Source: Burkholderiales bacterium JOSHI_001
Lineage (GTDB): Bacteria > Pseudomonadota > Gammaproteobacteria > Burkholderiales > Burkholderiaceae_C
Assembly: GCA_000244995.1 (NCBI GenBank)
Contig: CM001438.1
Coordinates: forward strand, 2,380,090-2,444,089
Direction of reading: 5' to 3'
Length of the DNA stretch: 64,000 nucleotides
Shown: positions 1 through 8,323 of the stretch, piece by piece
Layout: each line of letters begins with the position of its first letter
How positions within the stretch are numbered: position 1 is the first letter of the stretch
The notes under the pieces: generated by a model
Told to the model about the DNA's origin: nothing
What the model saw: the letters and a program-made list of their open reading frames with translations, nothing else
Databases searched by the model: none
Position numbers and translations under genes: made by a program

Positions 1-369
1 GCTCGCCTCGTCGTTGAAGCTATCCAGCAATGCGTACGGCGATGTGATTGCCATCGGGTCTGCTGCCGCGGGCAGGAACGTGGTTGCCACACCAGTTGCC
101 AGCGCGTTGGCCGAGTCGGACACGTTGGAGATGTAGAAGCCGGACTGCAGTGCAAACGCCAGGACCAATCCGATCTTGAACACCTTCCAGAGGAAGGTCG
201 GCACGGTCTCGGAAACTTCGTTGCGCAAGACGGCCCAGCCGTACAGCGTCACCCAGATCGTCATCGCAGTCAGCGCAATGGGGGCGATGCCCGCCATCAG
301 TGCGGTCACGACACCGAGCACATACGTGTTCAAGACAGCATCGAACTGAGAACCGACCCAGGCGAACAT
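1..369 (-). CDS. virB6: VirB6/TrbL-type T4SS inner-membrane protein (partial)
   Basis: The 123 visible N-terminal residues begin MFAWVGSQFD at 369 and run off the left edge. They contain a long hydrophobic stretch around residues 20-45 and a second around 55-80, which fits the polytopic VirB6 channel component of a conjugative type IV secretion system. VirB6 spans the inner membrane and helps form the translocation path. The gene is last in view of a minus-strand series in the order virB1, virB2, virB3, virB4, small protein, virB6, which is the order of MPF-T transfer operons; the assignment rests largely on this order plus hydrophobicity. The C-terminus is outside the window, so length and completeness cannot be judged. 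Confidence 0.7.
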   Translation of the reverse strand, partial: MFAWVGSQFDAVLNTYVLGVVTALMAGIAPIALTAMTIWVTLYGWAVLRNEVSETVPTFLWKVFKIGLVLAFALQSGFYISNVSDSANALATGVATTFLPAAADPMAITSPYALLDSFNDEAS

Positions 370-383
370 TGCTTCTCTCCCCT

Positions 384-791
384 CTACTGAACAGCGCTGA
401 TCGGAAAGCCCTTGAGGCTGATGCACTTGCCGGAGATGTCAGGCCGCTCGCACTGCGTCCACTCACCCTTGAGCTTCACGATCCAGACCCGAGAGCGCTT
501 CTCGGTGCCGTAGGTCGACTCGCGACAGGTTCCTGGCCTGGCGAAGACTTCCGTGCACTCGACAAGCCCTGCCTGACTCTCCAACATCTTCCAGCCGCCG
601 CCAGCGCAACCTGACTTCGCTGCCGGACAAGGTGCACCAAGCGATGCGGTCGGCAGCGGTGGTGTCTCCACCTTCTTGGTCCCGTCGGGCATCACCTTGA
701 CGGCCTCGTTGCCCTTGACGAACTGGGCGCTGGCGGTGGTGGCGGCGAGTGTGATCGCCACCAGCGCGACGAGATTGCAAACAGCGTTCAT
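384..791 (-). CDS. small Cys-rich exported protein in the VirB5 slot of the T4SS operon
   Basis: This 135-residue protein has a classical signal peptide (hydrophobic core at about residues 5-20, likely cleavage after TASA) and several cysteines in the mature part, suggesting a disulfide-bonded periplasmic protein. The start overlaps the stop of virB4 by four bases (ATGA), so the two are translationally coupled. It sits where VirB5 (minor pilin or adhesin, normally about 220-240 residues) is expected between virB4 and virB6, but it is much shorter and I see no VirB5 resemblance. It could be a reduced VirB5 replacement, a VirB7-like accessory protein or an unrelated exported protein. I do not recognise the family. 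Confidence 0.65.
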   Translation of the reverse strand: MNAVCNLVALVAITLAATTASAQFVKGNEAVKVMPDGTKKVETPPLPTASLGAPCPAAKSGCAGGGWKMLESQAGLVECTEVFARPGTCRESTYGTEKRSRVWIVKLKGEWTQCERPDISGKCISLKGFPISAVQ

Positions 792-3271
792 GTGGCTCTC
801 CTGGAGGTACGAGACCTCCGATCCTGAACCTCACGAAGGAGCACGGGAAGCCATTGAAACGGATCGTTGCCATGCCGTTCGCGCACGGCATCGAGCAGGG
901 CCACGTTATCGGTGGTGGCCGAGAGTACGGTGATGAAATCCTCAAGCCCGGCGAGGTCCAGCTCGCAGATCGCGCTGGCATGGCCCTGCTTGACCAGGAA
1001 GCGCCGCCCGCCCTGCGCGCTGAGGCTGCGGACGATGTCGAACTCGGCCTGCGTCAGGCCGAAGCCGTCGACGTATTCCTCGCGCACTGCCTCCGGGTTG
1101 GCGAGGAAGATCTTGGTCACGCTCTGCTCGATCATCGTGCGACCGATGGGGTGACGCAGCACGTCGGACGGACTCTGGGTGTCGAAGATGCCCAGGCCGT
1201 TCTGCTTGCGGATCGTCTTCTGCTTCTGCTTGGCGAAGTCGCTGAAGATCTCGTGATCGAGCGCCTTCCAGAACTCCGAGATCACGTAGATCAGCCGCTC
1301 GCCATTGACGAGCTCTTCCATCACCTGCAGCAGGTACATCATCACCGGCGTGCGGACCTCGGGCAGGTCGAGGAACTCGGTGGTGTCGAAACCGATGACG
1401 TTGACCACGTTCAGGTCGAGCAGACGGTCGTCGGCCTGGTCGAAGACCCAGCCGAGCGCACCACCCTGGCACCAGCGGCCCAGCCGCTCGAAGAGGCTGT
1501 TCTCGCCCGCCTTGGGCAGGTTCTGCCGCACAGTCGAGAAGCGGCGCAGTGGTGCCGGCATCATCGCCACCGCCTTGACCGCCTCGGCTATGGCGCGTTC
1601 GTCGGCCGGCAGCAGCGGCATGGCTGACGTCGCGATGCAGGTGCGGATCAGTTGCTCCCAAAACTGGATGCGCGCCGGTGTCGGCTCGCGCTGTAGCGGG
1701 TTGCAGCCAGTTGGCTTGCCGGCTTCGAGGGTGAAGTAGCGGCCACCAAGTGCCCGGATCGCGATCTCGCAGCCACGGTCCAGGTCAAACAGCACCAGGC
1801 GCGGCGCCGGGTCCCACTTGCGTGTGAGCGTCAGCAGGAACATCTCCAGCGTCGTCTTGCCAACGCCGGTCGAGCCGATGATCAGCGTGTTGCCCGGCAG
1901 CTTCTTGTCGGCGGAGTCTTCGCCCTCGGGGCTGCTGTGCAGGTTCAGGTAGAAGGGCTGGCCCGAGGGCGTGCGCAGCAGGGCCAGCGCCTCGCCCCAT
2001 GGGTTGCCGTCACGCTTGCCGCGGGCGAAGTTGTGTCCGCTGGACAACGCCGCGAAGGCGCGCGAGCTGAGCTTGGCGTCCCGGGGCCGCCATTGCCAGT
2101 TGCCGGGCATCTGCGCGAACCAGGCGGCGTCGGCCACCAGGTCCACCGGCGACATCTGCAGGCTGGAGGCCTCGCCGACGGCACCGATGGCCTGCGCCGC
2201 TCGGCGACCGGCATCGGCCACGTCCTCACCGAACACCACCAGGCTGTAGTGGTACTCGCCCATGCAGAACTGACCGTCGCCGAGTTCGTTGAGCGCCACG
2301 TCCATCTCGGCCACCTGGCTGGCCACCACGTCGTCGCTGGCGATCAGCTGGTCGCGCTGCAGTTCGAGCGCACGCATGGCCTCGCGGCGCGGCAGGATCG
2401 AAAAGCTCTGCGTCTCGATGAACTCGCTGGCTTCGTAGAGCAGCGCATTGAGGATGCCGGGCTCCACGGCATCTGCGTATTCCTTGATGTCGACCAGGGC
2501 CGCGTAGCGACGTTGGTCGCCCTGACGGAGTTCGAGCTTGTCGCCGCCGAAGGACAGGCGCGCGGTCGGCAACGTCCGGTACAGCGGGCCGGCGGCCATC
2601 GGAACGGGCCGCCAGCACCCGTTGACCAGGTAGCCGAGGAACTCGGCGACCTCAGAGTAGGTTCGGCCGCGGTGCTGGCGCGTGCCGAGCAGTTCAGGGC
2701 CGAACCCTCGCAGCACCCGGCCGACGAGGGCGGTGCGCTCTTCCATCACCCGCAGGGCCTCGGTCTGGGCTTCCGCGATGGCGGCACGGGTGCGCTGCGT
2801 CGATTGCAGGGCGCGGCTCATGCGGGACACATTGGGCCGGTAGACCAGCGTCAGGTAGAGCTCGTTGCTCATCATCCGACGCTCGCAGAGCTTGGCCTGG
2901 TAGGCCTGAGATAGGTCGCGGGCGAAGCCGGCCTGCGCTGGGTCCTGGAGGCTGTCGCTGACCACGCGGTGGATGCGGTGGGTCCACACCGCCCATTGCC
3001 CGCCAGCCAGGTTGCGCAGCAGGCTGCACAGGGCCTCGTGCCGCTCGCCGATCTGGTGCTCGTCGGCGCACTCGAAGGCCACGCCGTCGAGACGCCAGAC
3101 CCGCAGGTAGTCGCCGCCACGCGTGATCACGTCGTGCGGGCTGACCAGCGACGAGAACGGGATGAAGCGGGCCAGCGGGTTCTCCGACTGGGCCTGCGCC
3201 CAGTGTCGTGGTCGGAACCCACTGCGGCCTGGCCGGGTGTCGGCGCCGTTGGCCTTAGACATGCCAAGCAT
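788..3271 (-). CDS. virB4: VirB4/TrbE-type T4SS ATPase
   Basis: This protein of about 827 residues is the cytoplasmic ATPase that powers pilus assembly and substrate transfer. A Walker A motif (GSTGVGKTT) lies near residue 465, preceded by a VirB4-type N-terminal half and followed by the RecA-like domain with a LVLFDLDRG segment. The ATG at 3271 is chosen because GGGGAG stands six bases upstream; an ATG at 3262 also exists, and a longer reading from 3313 would only add residues inside virB3. The start overlaps the end of virB3 by 17 bases, and the stop overlaps the next gene. Length is normal for VirB4 (about 800). Confidence 0.93.
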   Translation of the reverse strand: MLGMSKANGADTRPGRSGFRPRHWAQAQSENPLARFIPFSSLVSPHDVITRGGDYLRVWRLDGVAFECADEHQIGERHEALCSLLRNLAGGQWAVWTHRIHRVVSDSLQDPAQAGFARDLSQAYQAKLCERRMMSNELYLTLVYRPNVSRMSRALQSTQRTRAAIAEAQTEALRVMEERTALVGRVLRGFGPELLGTRQHRGRTYSEVAEFLGYLVNGCWRPVPMAAGPLYRTLPTARLSFGGDKLELRQGDQRRYAALVDIKEYADAVEPGILNALLYEASEFIETQSFSILPRREAMRALELQRDQLIASDDVVASQVAEMDVALNELGDGQFCMGEYHYSLVVFGEDVADAGRRAAQAIGAVGEASSLQMSPVDLVADAAWFAQMPGNWQWRPRDAKLSSRAFAALSSGHNFARGKRDGNPWGEALALLRTPSGQPFYLNLHSSPEGEDSADKKLPGNTLIIGSTGVGKTTLEMFLLTLTRKWDPAPRLVLFDLDRGCEIAIRALGGRYFTLEAGKPTGCNPLQREPTPARIQFWEQLIRTCIATSAMPLLPADERAIAEAVKAVAMMPAPLRRFSTVRQNLPKAGENSLFERLGRWCQGGALGWVFDQADDRLLDLNVVNVIGFDTTEFLDLPEVRTPVMMYLLQVMEELVNGERLIYVISEFWKALDHEIFSDFAKQKQKTIRKQNGLGIFDTQSPSDVLRHPIGRTMIEQSVTKIFLANPEAVREEYVDGFGLTQAEFDIVRSLSAQGGRRFLVKQGHASAICELDLAGLEDFITVLSATTDNVALLDAVRERHGNDPFQWLPVLLREVQDRRSRTSRRAT

Positions 3272-3587
3272 CGCGGGCTCCCCGGTAGAGGGTGGGCGCG
3301 TAGCTGCGCGCATGCCAGAAGCGGCGGTTGCGGTCGTGCAGGCGCAGCTTCATGGCGACGAACATCTGGCGGAAGCGCTGGTCGTCCTTGGAGGTGACGA
3401 AGCGCATCCAGAGCAGCGCAGGCACAAAGGCCACGACCACGCCGAGGGCGATCCACCAGCTCACCAGGGCGCCGCCCCACATGATCAGGAGCATGCCGGT
3501 GCCGAACAGCACCACCAGCGGCACCAGCGGGATGCCCAGCTTCATGGCCGGGCGCGTCGCGCCCTTGTAGATGGCTTCGCCATGCAT
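3255..3587 (-). CDS. virB3: VirB3-like T4SS inner-membrane protein
   Basis: A 110-residue protein beginning MHGEAIYKGATRPAM, with one long hydrophobic hairpin at about residues 20-62 and a basic C-terminal part. This is the typical VirB3 form, with 'RPAM..GIPL' near the N-terminus. VirB3 is a small inner-membrane subunit that associates with VirB4 and the pilin machinery. The ATG at 3587 has GGGGG seven bases upstream; a longer in-frame reading to 3638 lacks support. It lies between virB2 and virB4, as expected for the operon. Confidence 0.88.
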   Translation of the reverse strand: MHGEAIYKGATRPAMKLGIPLVPLVVLFGTGMLLIMWGGALVSWWIALGVVVAFVPALLWMRFVTSKDDQRFRQMFVAMKLRLHDRNRRFWHARSYAPTLYRGARDAWHV

Positions 3588-3615
3588 GGTCGGGCCCCCG
3601 TCTTTCGTCAGTCCG

Positions 3616-3906
3616 TCAGGTGACGATGTAGCTGGCAAAGGCGGCTGCGCCGCCGACCAGGGTGCCGCCGATCAGCACGTTGGCCACGTCGGCCAGGCGA
3701 GCGCCCTGGAAGATCATCTTGAAGCCGGCCCAAATGATGGCGATGGTCACCACCGCGATCGAGATCGTCACCAGGATGGTGTTGACGTTCGTGACGGTGG
3801 TGTTGATCTTGTCGAAGCCCTGGGCGAGCGCCGCCTGCGACAACAGCGCCGAAACGATGGCGGCCAGGGCCGGCGCGTTGCGCCGGATCGATGCGAGGGT
3901 TGTCAT
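3616..3906 (-). CDS. virB2: VirB2-like major pilin subunit (prepilin)
   Basis: A 96-residue prepilin with an N-terminal signal segment ending ALAQG near residue 29 and two hydrophobic helices (about residues 42-65 and 72-95). This is the standard VirB2/TrbC architecture that polymerises into the conjugative pilus. Its ATG overlaps the virB1 stop (ATGA at 3903-3906), so translation is coupled. The motif ATIIWAGFK-like (here AIIWAGFKMIF) is characteristic of the family. Confidence 0.9.
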   Translation of the reverse strand: MTTLASIRRNAPALAAIVSALLSQAALAQGFDKINTTVTNVNTILVTISIAVVTIAIIWAGFKMIFQGARLADVANVLIGGTLVGGAAAFASYIVT

Positions 3907-4397
3907 ACCTTCTCCTTCGGTTGGGCGGTGGGAACGGCGCGTGCGGCAACCACGACCTTGCGCACGTAGCCGTGACGGAAGCCAGTGTCGAAGTTGCCGC
4001 TGTAGTAGCAGGACAGAGCCTGGCGTAGGGCGACCTGATCGACCGCCTTCGACGCGAATCCGCTGGCGCGGTCGAAGCACTCGGCGAGCACGGTCTGCAT
4101 GGCGGTCAGGTTGGTGCAGGGCTCGAAGGCGGTTTCCACGGTCAGACCGAGCCGCTCGAAGTTGCCGACGTTGATCTGGCCCAGGCCGACGCTGAAGTTC
4201 CAGCCGGCGGCTTGCAGCGCTCGAGCCGTGGCCAGGGCTTCTGCCCGGTGCCGGGGTTGGCGAACCAGTGCGCCCCCCACCACGCCGATCGCCCAAGGGT
4301 TGAAGGCGCTCTCGACGCTGACCAGGGCGTGCGCGGTGTCAGCGTGCACTTGGGGTGCGCAGGCGAGTGCCAGCGCGAGGAAGACGGAGGCATCCAT
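3903..4397 (-). CDS. virB1: VirB1-like lytic transglycosylase
   Basis: This 164-residue protein has a signal peptide (MDASVFLALALACAPQVHA) followed by a transglycosylase SLT fold. The catalytic glutamate lies in HALVSVESAFNPWAIG, the GLGQIN motif follows, and an 'ALSCYYSGN' segment comes near the C-terminus. It opens peptidoglycan locally for assembly of the T4SS. The start at 4397 is chosen because it gives a proper signal peptide; the frame stays open upstream to 4556 without plausible coding. The first gene of the virB series proper, it is followed directly by virB2. Confidence 0.9.
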   Translation of the reverse strand: MDASVFLALALACAPQVHADTAHALVSVESAFNPWAIGVVGGALVRQPRHRAEALATARALQAAGWNFSVGLGQINVGNFERLGLTVETAFEPCTNLTAMQTVLAECFDRASGFASKAVDQVALRQALSCYYSGNFDTGFRHGYVRKVVVAARAVPTAQPKEKV

Positions 4398-4408
4398 GGT
4401 CTGAAGTC

Positions 4409-4972
4409 TCAGGAACCCGAATCCGTCGGCGGGGCCGGCGGTGGCAGTGCGGCGAGCCACGCCGCGTAGTCGTCGTCGAAGCGTGTGTCCCAGGTGCCGA
4501 GCTGGGCTTTCGCGGCCGGGCTGAACTCGGTCACCGTGCTGCCGTCTATCGTCCACCAGGTGCGGGCGAAGGGCGCTCCCTGGACCGAGACGGACACGGC
4601 GCCGGTGTAGTCGCAGGAGTAGATCGGCCCGCTCTCGCCGTCGAAGACCCGGGTGTACTGCGGCGGGCAGTAGCTGGGCGCGTTGGCCCAGGCATGGCTG
4701 GCCGAGTTACCGGCGCCGGCCATGCCGCAGGTCGGGAACGGCTTGCCGCGGGCCAGGTCACGAAGCACCTGCTTGATCGGCGGCACGCACTGCGGGATGG
4801 AGCGCCAGCTCGGGGCGGCGAAGCACAGCAGCACCAGGCAGCCGTCCACGGCGCGGGCCGGCTTCGAGTAGCTGCCGAGGCAGATCACCAGCAGGCATGT
4901 GGCGATGATCTGCAGTGATATCCGGTGCGCGGTGAATCCACGCGCGGCTCGAGGAAAGTCGAAGGTGTTCAT
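4409..4972 (-). CDS. conserved-type exported protein at the head of the T4SS operon
   Basis: This 187-residue protein has a hydrophobic segment at about residues 17-40 that looks like a signal sequence or anchor. The mature part holds several cysteines, a QCVPPIKQVLRDLARGKPFP segment and a Pro-rich C-terminus. It lies 11 bases upstream of virB1 on the same strand and is probably the first gene of the transfer operon. I know proteins of this look only as hypotheticals next to VirB1 in betaproteobacterial conjugative elements; no activity can be assigned. Its location suggests a periplasmic or outer-membrane accessory of the transfer machinery. Confidence 0.65.
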   Translation of the reverse strand: MNTFDFPRAARGFTAHRISLQIIATCLLVICLGSYSKPARAVDGCLVLLCFAAPSWRSIPQCVPPIKQVLRDLARGKPFPTCGMAGAGNSASHAWANAPSYCPPQYTRVFDGESGPIYSCDYTGAVSVSVQGAPFARTWWTIDGSTVTEFSPAAKAQLGTWDTRFDDDYAAWLAALPPPAPPTDSGS

Positions 4973-5136
4973 GATCGTGTGGACCTTGCTGCAAAGAGTT
5001 GGGCTTCTTGCCAGAGCGCTTCACAAGGCGCCATGTCGAAACTCTAGGAGCGGGACTTGATCGTTCGCGCGATGACTTCGAACGAAGAATCATCGAAAGC
5101 CATCGCCATCACTTGATCGGACCAGCCGCGGTCGCG

Positions 5137-6090
5137 TCACGGGAGGATCAAGCCGCATTCGGCAGCGAGGCGCGCAGCCATCCTGCGATTGGCGACGCCG
5201 AGCCGGTTGTTCATTCGCTGGAAACGCGAATTGATGGAGCTGCGGCTCACGCGAAGTTCGGCAGCGATGCGCTTGCTGCTGTGCCCCAAGCACTGGTGGC
5301 GCAGCAGCTCCAGGTCATCCTCGGTGATGCGGGCACGTGCCATCAATTCGTTGCGCAGATGGGCCACCCACCACTCGTGGAGTTCGCAGGCCAGTACCCG
5401 GGCACCGAGCTTGAGGCGGCCGAACGGAATGCCCTCGAACTGGCCCTCTTGCCGCGAGCCGAGGCAGAGCAAGCTGACGCGCGTGTGGCTAGACCCGGAG
5501 TGAACCGGTACGAGCACCGCAGACGCAAAACCGTTCCGGGTGGCCAGCTCGATCGCACGCAGCCGCTCCGGCTCCAGGACCTTCAAGCTGCTGGCGATCA
5601 CTGGCTCTGAGTGATGGGACGCATACGCCAGCCAGGGGTCGCTGGCAATGAGCCCGGCATCGAGATACTGCCGGCACCAAGCGGGGTCGCAGGCCAGCAT
5701 GAACCGGCAGGACGAAACCCGGAGGTTCTCGCGCATGAACGACACGAAGATGGCGTTCTCGGCACCCAGCGCGGCCAGGCCATCAGACAGCAGGGACTGC
5801 ACGGCGGCCTGCCCGGATGCGCAGGCGATGCGCTCTGCGACGCCACCAATCTGGTCGAGATACTCGGGCGCTGCGATTCGCTCCGCCAGCGTGCCGTTCT
5901 CAGTCTGCGTCCGATCCGGGTGCGGTGTCCCAGAGTTCGCCGCCTGCGCGCTTGAGCTGGGCGTGGAGGAGCGGGTGCTCGAAGCGGATGGGGTCGCCGT
6001 CGCACCATCGCTCAAAACTTCCAGCGTCGATGAAGGCGAGCGACTGCACGGTTCGCAGTCCTCGCTTTGGGATGTCTTCGCGTTCGACAT
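5137..6090 (-). CDS. LuxR-family regulator with autoinducer-binding-type domain
   Basis: From about residue 70 on, the 317-residue reading matches a quorum-sensing-type LuxR regulator: an autoinducer-binding-like region with W/Y/D positions (DPAWCRQYLDAG, SDPWLAYASH), then a C-terminal HTH (LGHSSKRIAAELRVSRSSINSRFQRMNNRLG). The ATG at 6090 has a perfect AGGAGG five bases upstream. However, the first 66 residues are Ser/Thr/Ala-rich and lie inside another plausible gene (5900-6247). A start near 5889 (CTG, 11 bases after that gene's stop) would give the usual length of about 250 residues. No luxI-type synthase is visible, so this would be a solo receptor that may control the neighbouring transfer genes. 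Confidence 0.8.
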   Translation of the reverse strand: MSNAKTSQSEDCEPCSRSPSSTLEVLSDGATATPSASSTRSSTPSSSAQAANSGTPHPDRTQTENGTLAERIAAPEYLDQIGGVAERIACASGQAAVQSLLSDGLAALGAENAIFVSFMRENLRVSSCRFMLACDPAWCRQYLDAGLIASDPWLAYASHHSEPVIASSLKVLEPERLRAIELATRNGFASAVLVPVHSGSSHTRVSLLCLGSRQEGQFEGIPFGRLKLGARVLACELHEWWVAHLRNELMARARITEDDLELLRHQCLGHSSKRIAAELRVSRSSINSRFQRMNNRLGVANRRMAARLAAECGLILP

Positions 6091-6247
6091 AGAGGCCTCC
6101 TGCTGTGCGCTGAAGGTGGAACTGGACTGACCCTGCGCGCCCTTCAGCGCCGATCGCTCTGCGGCGCATGGTGTCGGCACGTGGACCAGCCGAAGCGCAC
6201 CGATTCGCCAGGCGCCGTGTTTGACGTTCGCGTGCGGCGTGCGTCAT
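5900..6247 (-). CDS. small hypothetical protein overlapping the LuxR gene
   Basis: A 115-residue reading frame. Its C-terminal part has the balanced hydrophobic and aromatic content of a real protein, for example FIDAGSFERWCDGDPIRFEH, and resembles small hypothetical proteins of Burkholderiales. The ATG at 6247 has GGAG seven bases upstream. It overlaps the annotated start region of the LuxR gene by about 190 bases in another frame. The N-terminal third is basic and low in hydrophobic residues, so the true start may be later (ATG at 6169). Function is unknown; being co-directional with luxR, it may belong to the same transcript. Confidence 0.55.
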   Translation of the reverse strand: MTHAARERQTRRLANRCASAGPRADTMRRRAIGAEGRAGSVQFHLQRTAGGLYVEREDIPKRGLRTVQSLAFIDAGSFERWCDGDPIRFEHPLLHAQLKRAGGELWDTAPGSDAD

Positions 6248-6663
6248 GGCGGTGCTCCAGCCTCGGCTTCGGTACCGCCGATTGCACACACGACATCACT
6301 GACCATTGACGCCATCAGCGCCGCGTCGGCCGCGGCCGGCGCCTCGTGACTTCGGCGCATACCTGCTCCAAGCTGAGTTGTGCTTCCAGGGACCGCTCGG
6401 TCAGGCGGTTCATCGATGGCCTGGGCTGGCGGGCTCGTCTCGATGCTGTCTTTGCGCGAGCGCGTCGGGTTGCCCTCCGACCTCTACCGATCGCGCATGG
6501 AACAGCGTGGGATCAGCGTAGAGAGAACGCGGTCAGAGTGTCAACGGGTGCAGGCGTGGGTCAACAAGAATTGCGCGCGGGTCAGCTTTGCTAAACGAGC
6601 CAAGGGCTCGCCGAGCTGCGGGTGTCGGCGATGTGCTGCGACTCGGCCGAGCCGTGCTGCCGC
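6248..6663. other. intergenic stretch without recognised gene
   Basis: No convincing coding sequence is seen in these 416 bases on either strand. Open frames exist because the region is GC-rich, but their products are Arg/Ser-rich and unlike proteins. The stretch should hold the promoter of the 5900-6247/luxR pair (leftward) and the 3' end region of the ACT-domain gene. Confidence 0.5.
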
Positions 6664-7086
6664 TCAGCGTGCTGCGGTTGGCATCGACGCGCGATCGGTC
6701 GCGATACCGTGAAGCACTGACAGCGCTTGATCGGCCAACTCGTTCGGCACGAATAGGTGATCGTGGTGATACGCAGCCACCGCGTTGCAAGGGATACCTG
6801 CGGTCGCAAGGCTCGTGGCGACGCTGGCCAGCAAACCGATCGCTTCGAGCGACGAGTGCACGGTGAGCGTGATCATGCGCGCCTTGAAAACATGCGGCAC
6901 CTCGACGCGATCAGCGGCAGCCTGCTCGACGATGGCCGTGAGGCCTTCGGCTTCCCTGAAAGTGCAGATGGGCTCGAGCCCGGGCGGCAATCGGAAATCG
7001 GGGAAGCTGCAGTACACGAAAGTCTCTGGATGCAGTGTCGGCGCCAGGTGCCGCTGCAGCTTGTCGAGGTCGCGCTCACCGCTCAC
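6664..7086 (-). CDS. ACT-domain protein (DUF2241/ACT_3 type)
   Basis: This 140-residue protein carries in its C-terminal half the motif set of a widespread small ACT-domain family: HSSLEAIGLLASVATSLATA, then GIPCNAVAAYHHDHLFVP. The N-terminal half matches the family's preceding domain (FVYCSFPDFRLP, CTFREAEGLT). ACT domains commonly bind amino acids; the precise role of this family is not established. The start is a GTG at 7086 with AGGAGG six bases upstream. It is a monocistronic gene on the minus strand in the accessory region, close to an ArgP-type amino-acid-responsive regulator and a permease, which hints at an amino-acid-related cargo. Confidence 0.82.
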   Translation of the reverse strand: MSGERDLDKLQRHLAPTLHPETFVYCSFPDFRLPPGLEPICTFREAEGLTAIVEQAAADRVEVPHVFKARMITLTVHSSLEAIGLLASVATSLATAGIPCNAVAAYHHDHLFVPNELADQALSVLHGIATDRASMPTAAR

Positions 7087-7378
7087 TGTCGTCCTCCTCA
7101 GGGCGGAGTGTCATCAAACGTTTCCGTCCATTATGGGCACCCGCAGGCGCCGCAGATCAGTTTCTGAGCGTGACTCGTGCGCTCATCCACGGGTGCCGCA
7201 TGTCTCGTGCGACCGACGGCGTTTAGCGCTGCTGACCGGCCGTCAAAGTTCCTAAACGAGCATGTCCGTGCAAGACCGCCTGATACCGTTTGGAGCCGGG
7301 TGCAATCTCCGGGCTCCAGGGCCTCGCCGTCTGCCTGGAGCGTGCCCCGGGCGGGACGGCTGGGAAGGAGTCTTCGGA

Positions 7379-8323
7379 ATGACTACCCATTCGGAAGTCC
7401 TTGCGGACCTCGCTGCACTTCGCGCACAGCTGCGGGACCGCGGAAGCGAGCATCTGGCGCTGCTGCGGCTCACTCCCTGGCGCCCGCTCGTCGACACCGC
7501 GGTGGACTGGGTGCTGGTCGTCGCCTGCATCCACGCGGTGGTCGTGCTCGGCCCTTGGTTCGCTCCGGCCGCGATCGTGATCATCGCGAACCGGCAGCGC
7601 GCGCTCGGCAACATCCTGCACGACGCCGGGCATCGCAACCTGTGTCGGAACAAGCATTGGAATGATCTGATGGCGCGAGCGTTTCTCGCGCCGCTGCTGT
7701 TCGCCAGCCTTAGCGGCTACCGCGAGGCGCATTTCCGGCATCACCTCGAACTGGGTACGCGGTCGGGTGATCCTGACCTGCTGCCCATCCCGGAGCACTG
7801 GCCGAAGCACTGGTCTGCCAGCTATTGGCGAAACATCCTGTGCTGGTCGACCTGGAAGGGATCGTTCGCAGGGCATCTGGCCTCGCAAGACGTGAGTCTT
7901 CCAGCGAAGTTCTTCATCCTCGGTTGGTGGGTGCTGGTCTTGGTGGCATTGAACGAGTTGGCGGGCGCCGAGTTCACCGCCACCTTCGTTCTGCTGTGGC
8001 TCGCCGCGCGTGCCACGGTGTTCCACGCGATCACCACCTTCCGAGAGATGTGCGACCACTTCGGGCTGCGTCCGTCCGGCATCCTGTCCTTCACGCGCGA
8101 CATGGTCTGCCACGGTGTCTGGCGTGTGCTGATCCACCCACGCAACAACGGCTATCACCTGACGCACCATCTGCTGCCAGCGGTGCCGTACTACCGGCTG
8201 CCGCAGGCGCAGCGGCTGTTCGAGCAGATGCCGGCCTACCGTGACCACGCGACCATGTGCCGCAGCTACTTTTCCGGGACAAAGGCGGTGACTCGCGCCT
8301 GGCAGGCCGGCGCCGCACGATGA
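7379..8323 (+). CDS. membrane fatty acid desaturase
   Basis: This 314-residue integral membrane protein has the three histidine boxes of di-iron desaturases/hydroxylases: HDAGH near residue 80, HFRHH near 117 and HLTHH near 260. Hydrophobic helices lie between them. Such enzymes introduce double bonds (or hydroxyls) into acyl chains at the membrane. The ATG at 7379 is preceded by GGAAGGAG; the open frame extends upstream without support. The stop overlaps the start of the following permease (ATGA), so the two are co-translated, which suggests a small-molecule or lipid-related pathway rather than housekeeping desaturation. The substrate cannot be read from the sequence. Confidence 0.88.
   Translation: MTTHSEVLADLAALRAQLRDRGSEHLALLRLTPWRPLVDTAVDWVLVVACIHAVVVLGPWFAPAAIVIIANRQRALGNILHDAGHRNLCRNKHWNDLMARAFLAPLLFASLSGYREAHFRHHLELGTRSGDPDLLPIPEHWPKHWSASYWRNILCWSTWKGSFAGHLASQDVSLPAKFFILGWWVLVLVALNELAGAEFTATFVLLWLAARATVFHAITTFREMCDHFGLRPSGILSFTRDMVCHGVWRVLIHPRNNGYHLTHHLLPAVPYYRLPQAQRLFEQMPAYRDHATMCRSYFSGTKAVTRAWQAGAAR

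Noticed and set aside
6380-6712. Possible transposase fragment (QRGISVERT-like stretch) on the plus strand
   Set aside because: The resemblance to IS6-type transposases is limited to a handful of residues with no DDE motif or terminal inverted repeats, and it overlaps the ACT gene antisense.
6591-7261. 10-bp direct repeat CTAAACGAGC at 6,591 and 7,252 flanking the ACT gene
   Set aside because: It is too short and could arise by chance. There is no inverted repeat or recombinase to suggest a mobile unit.
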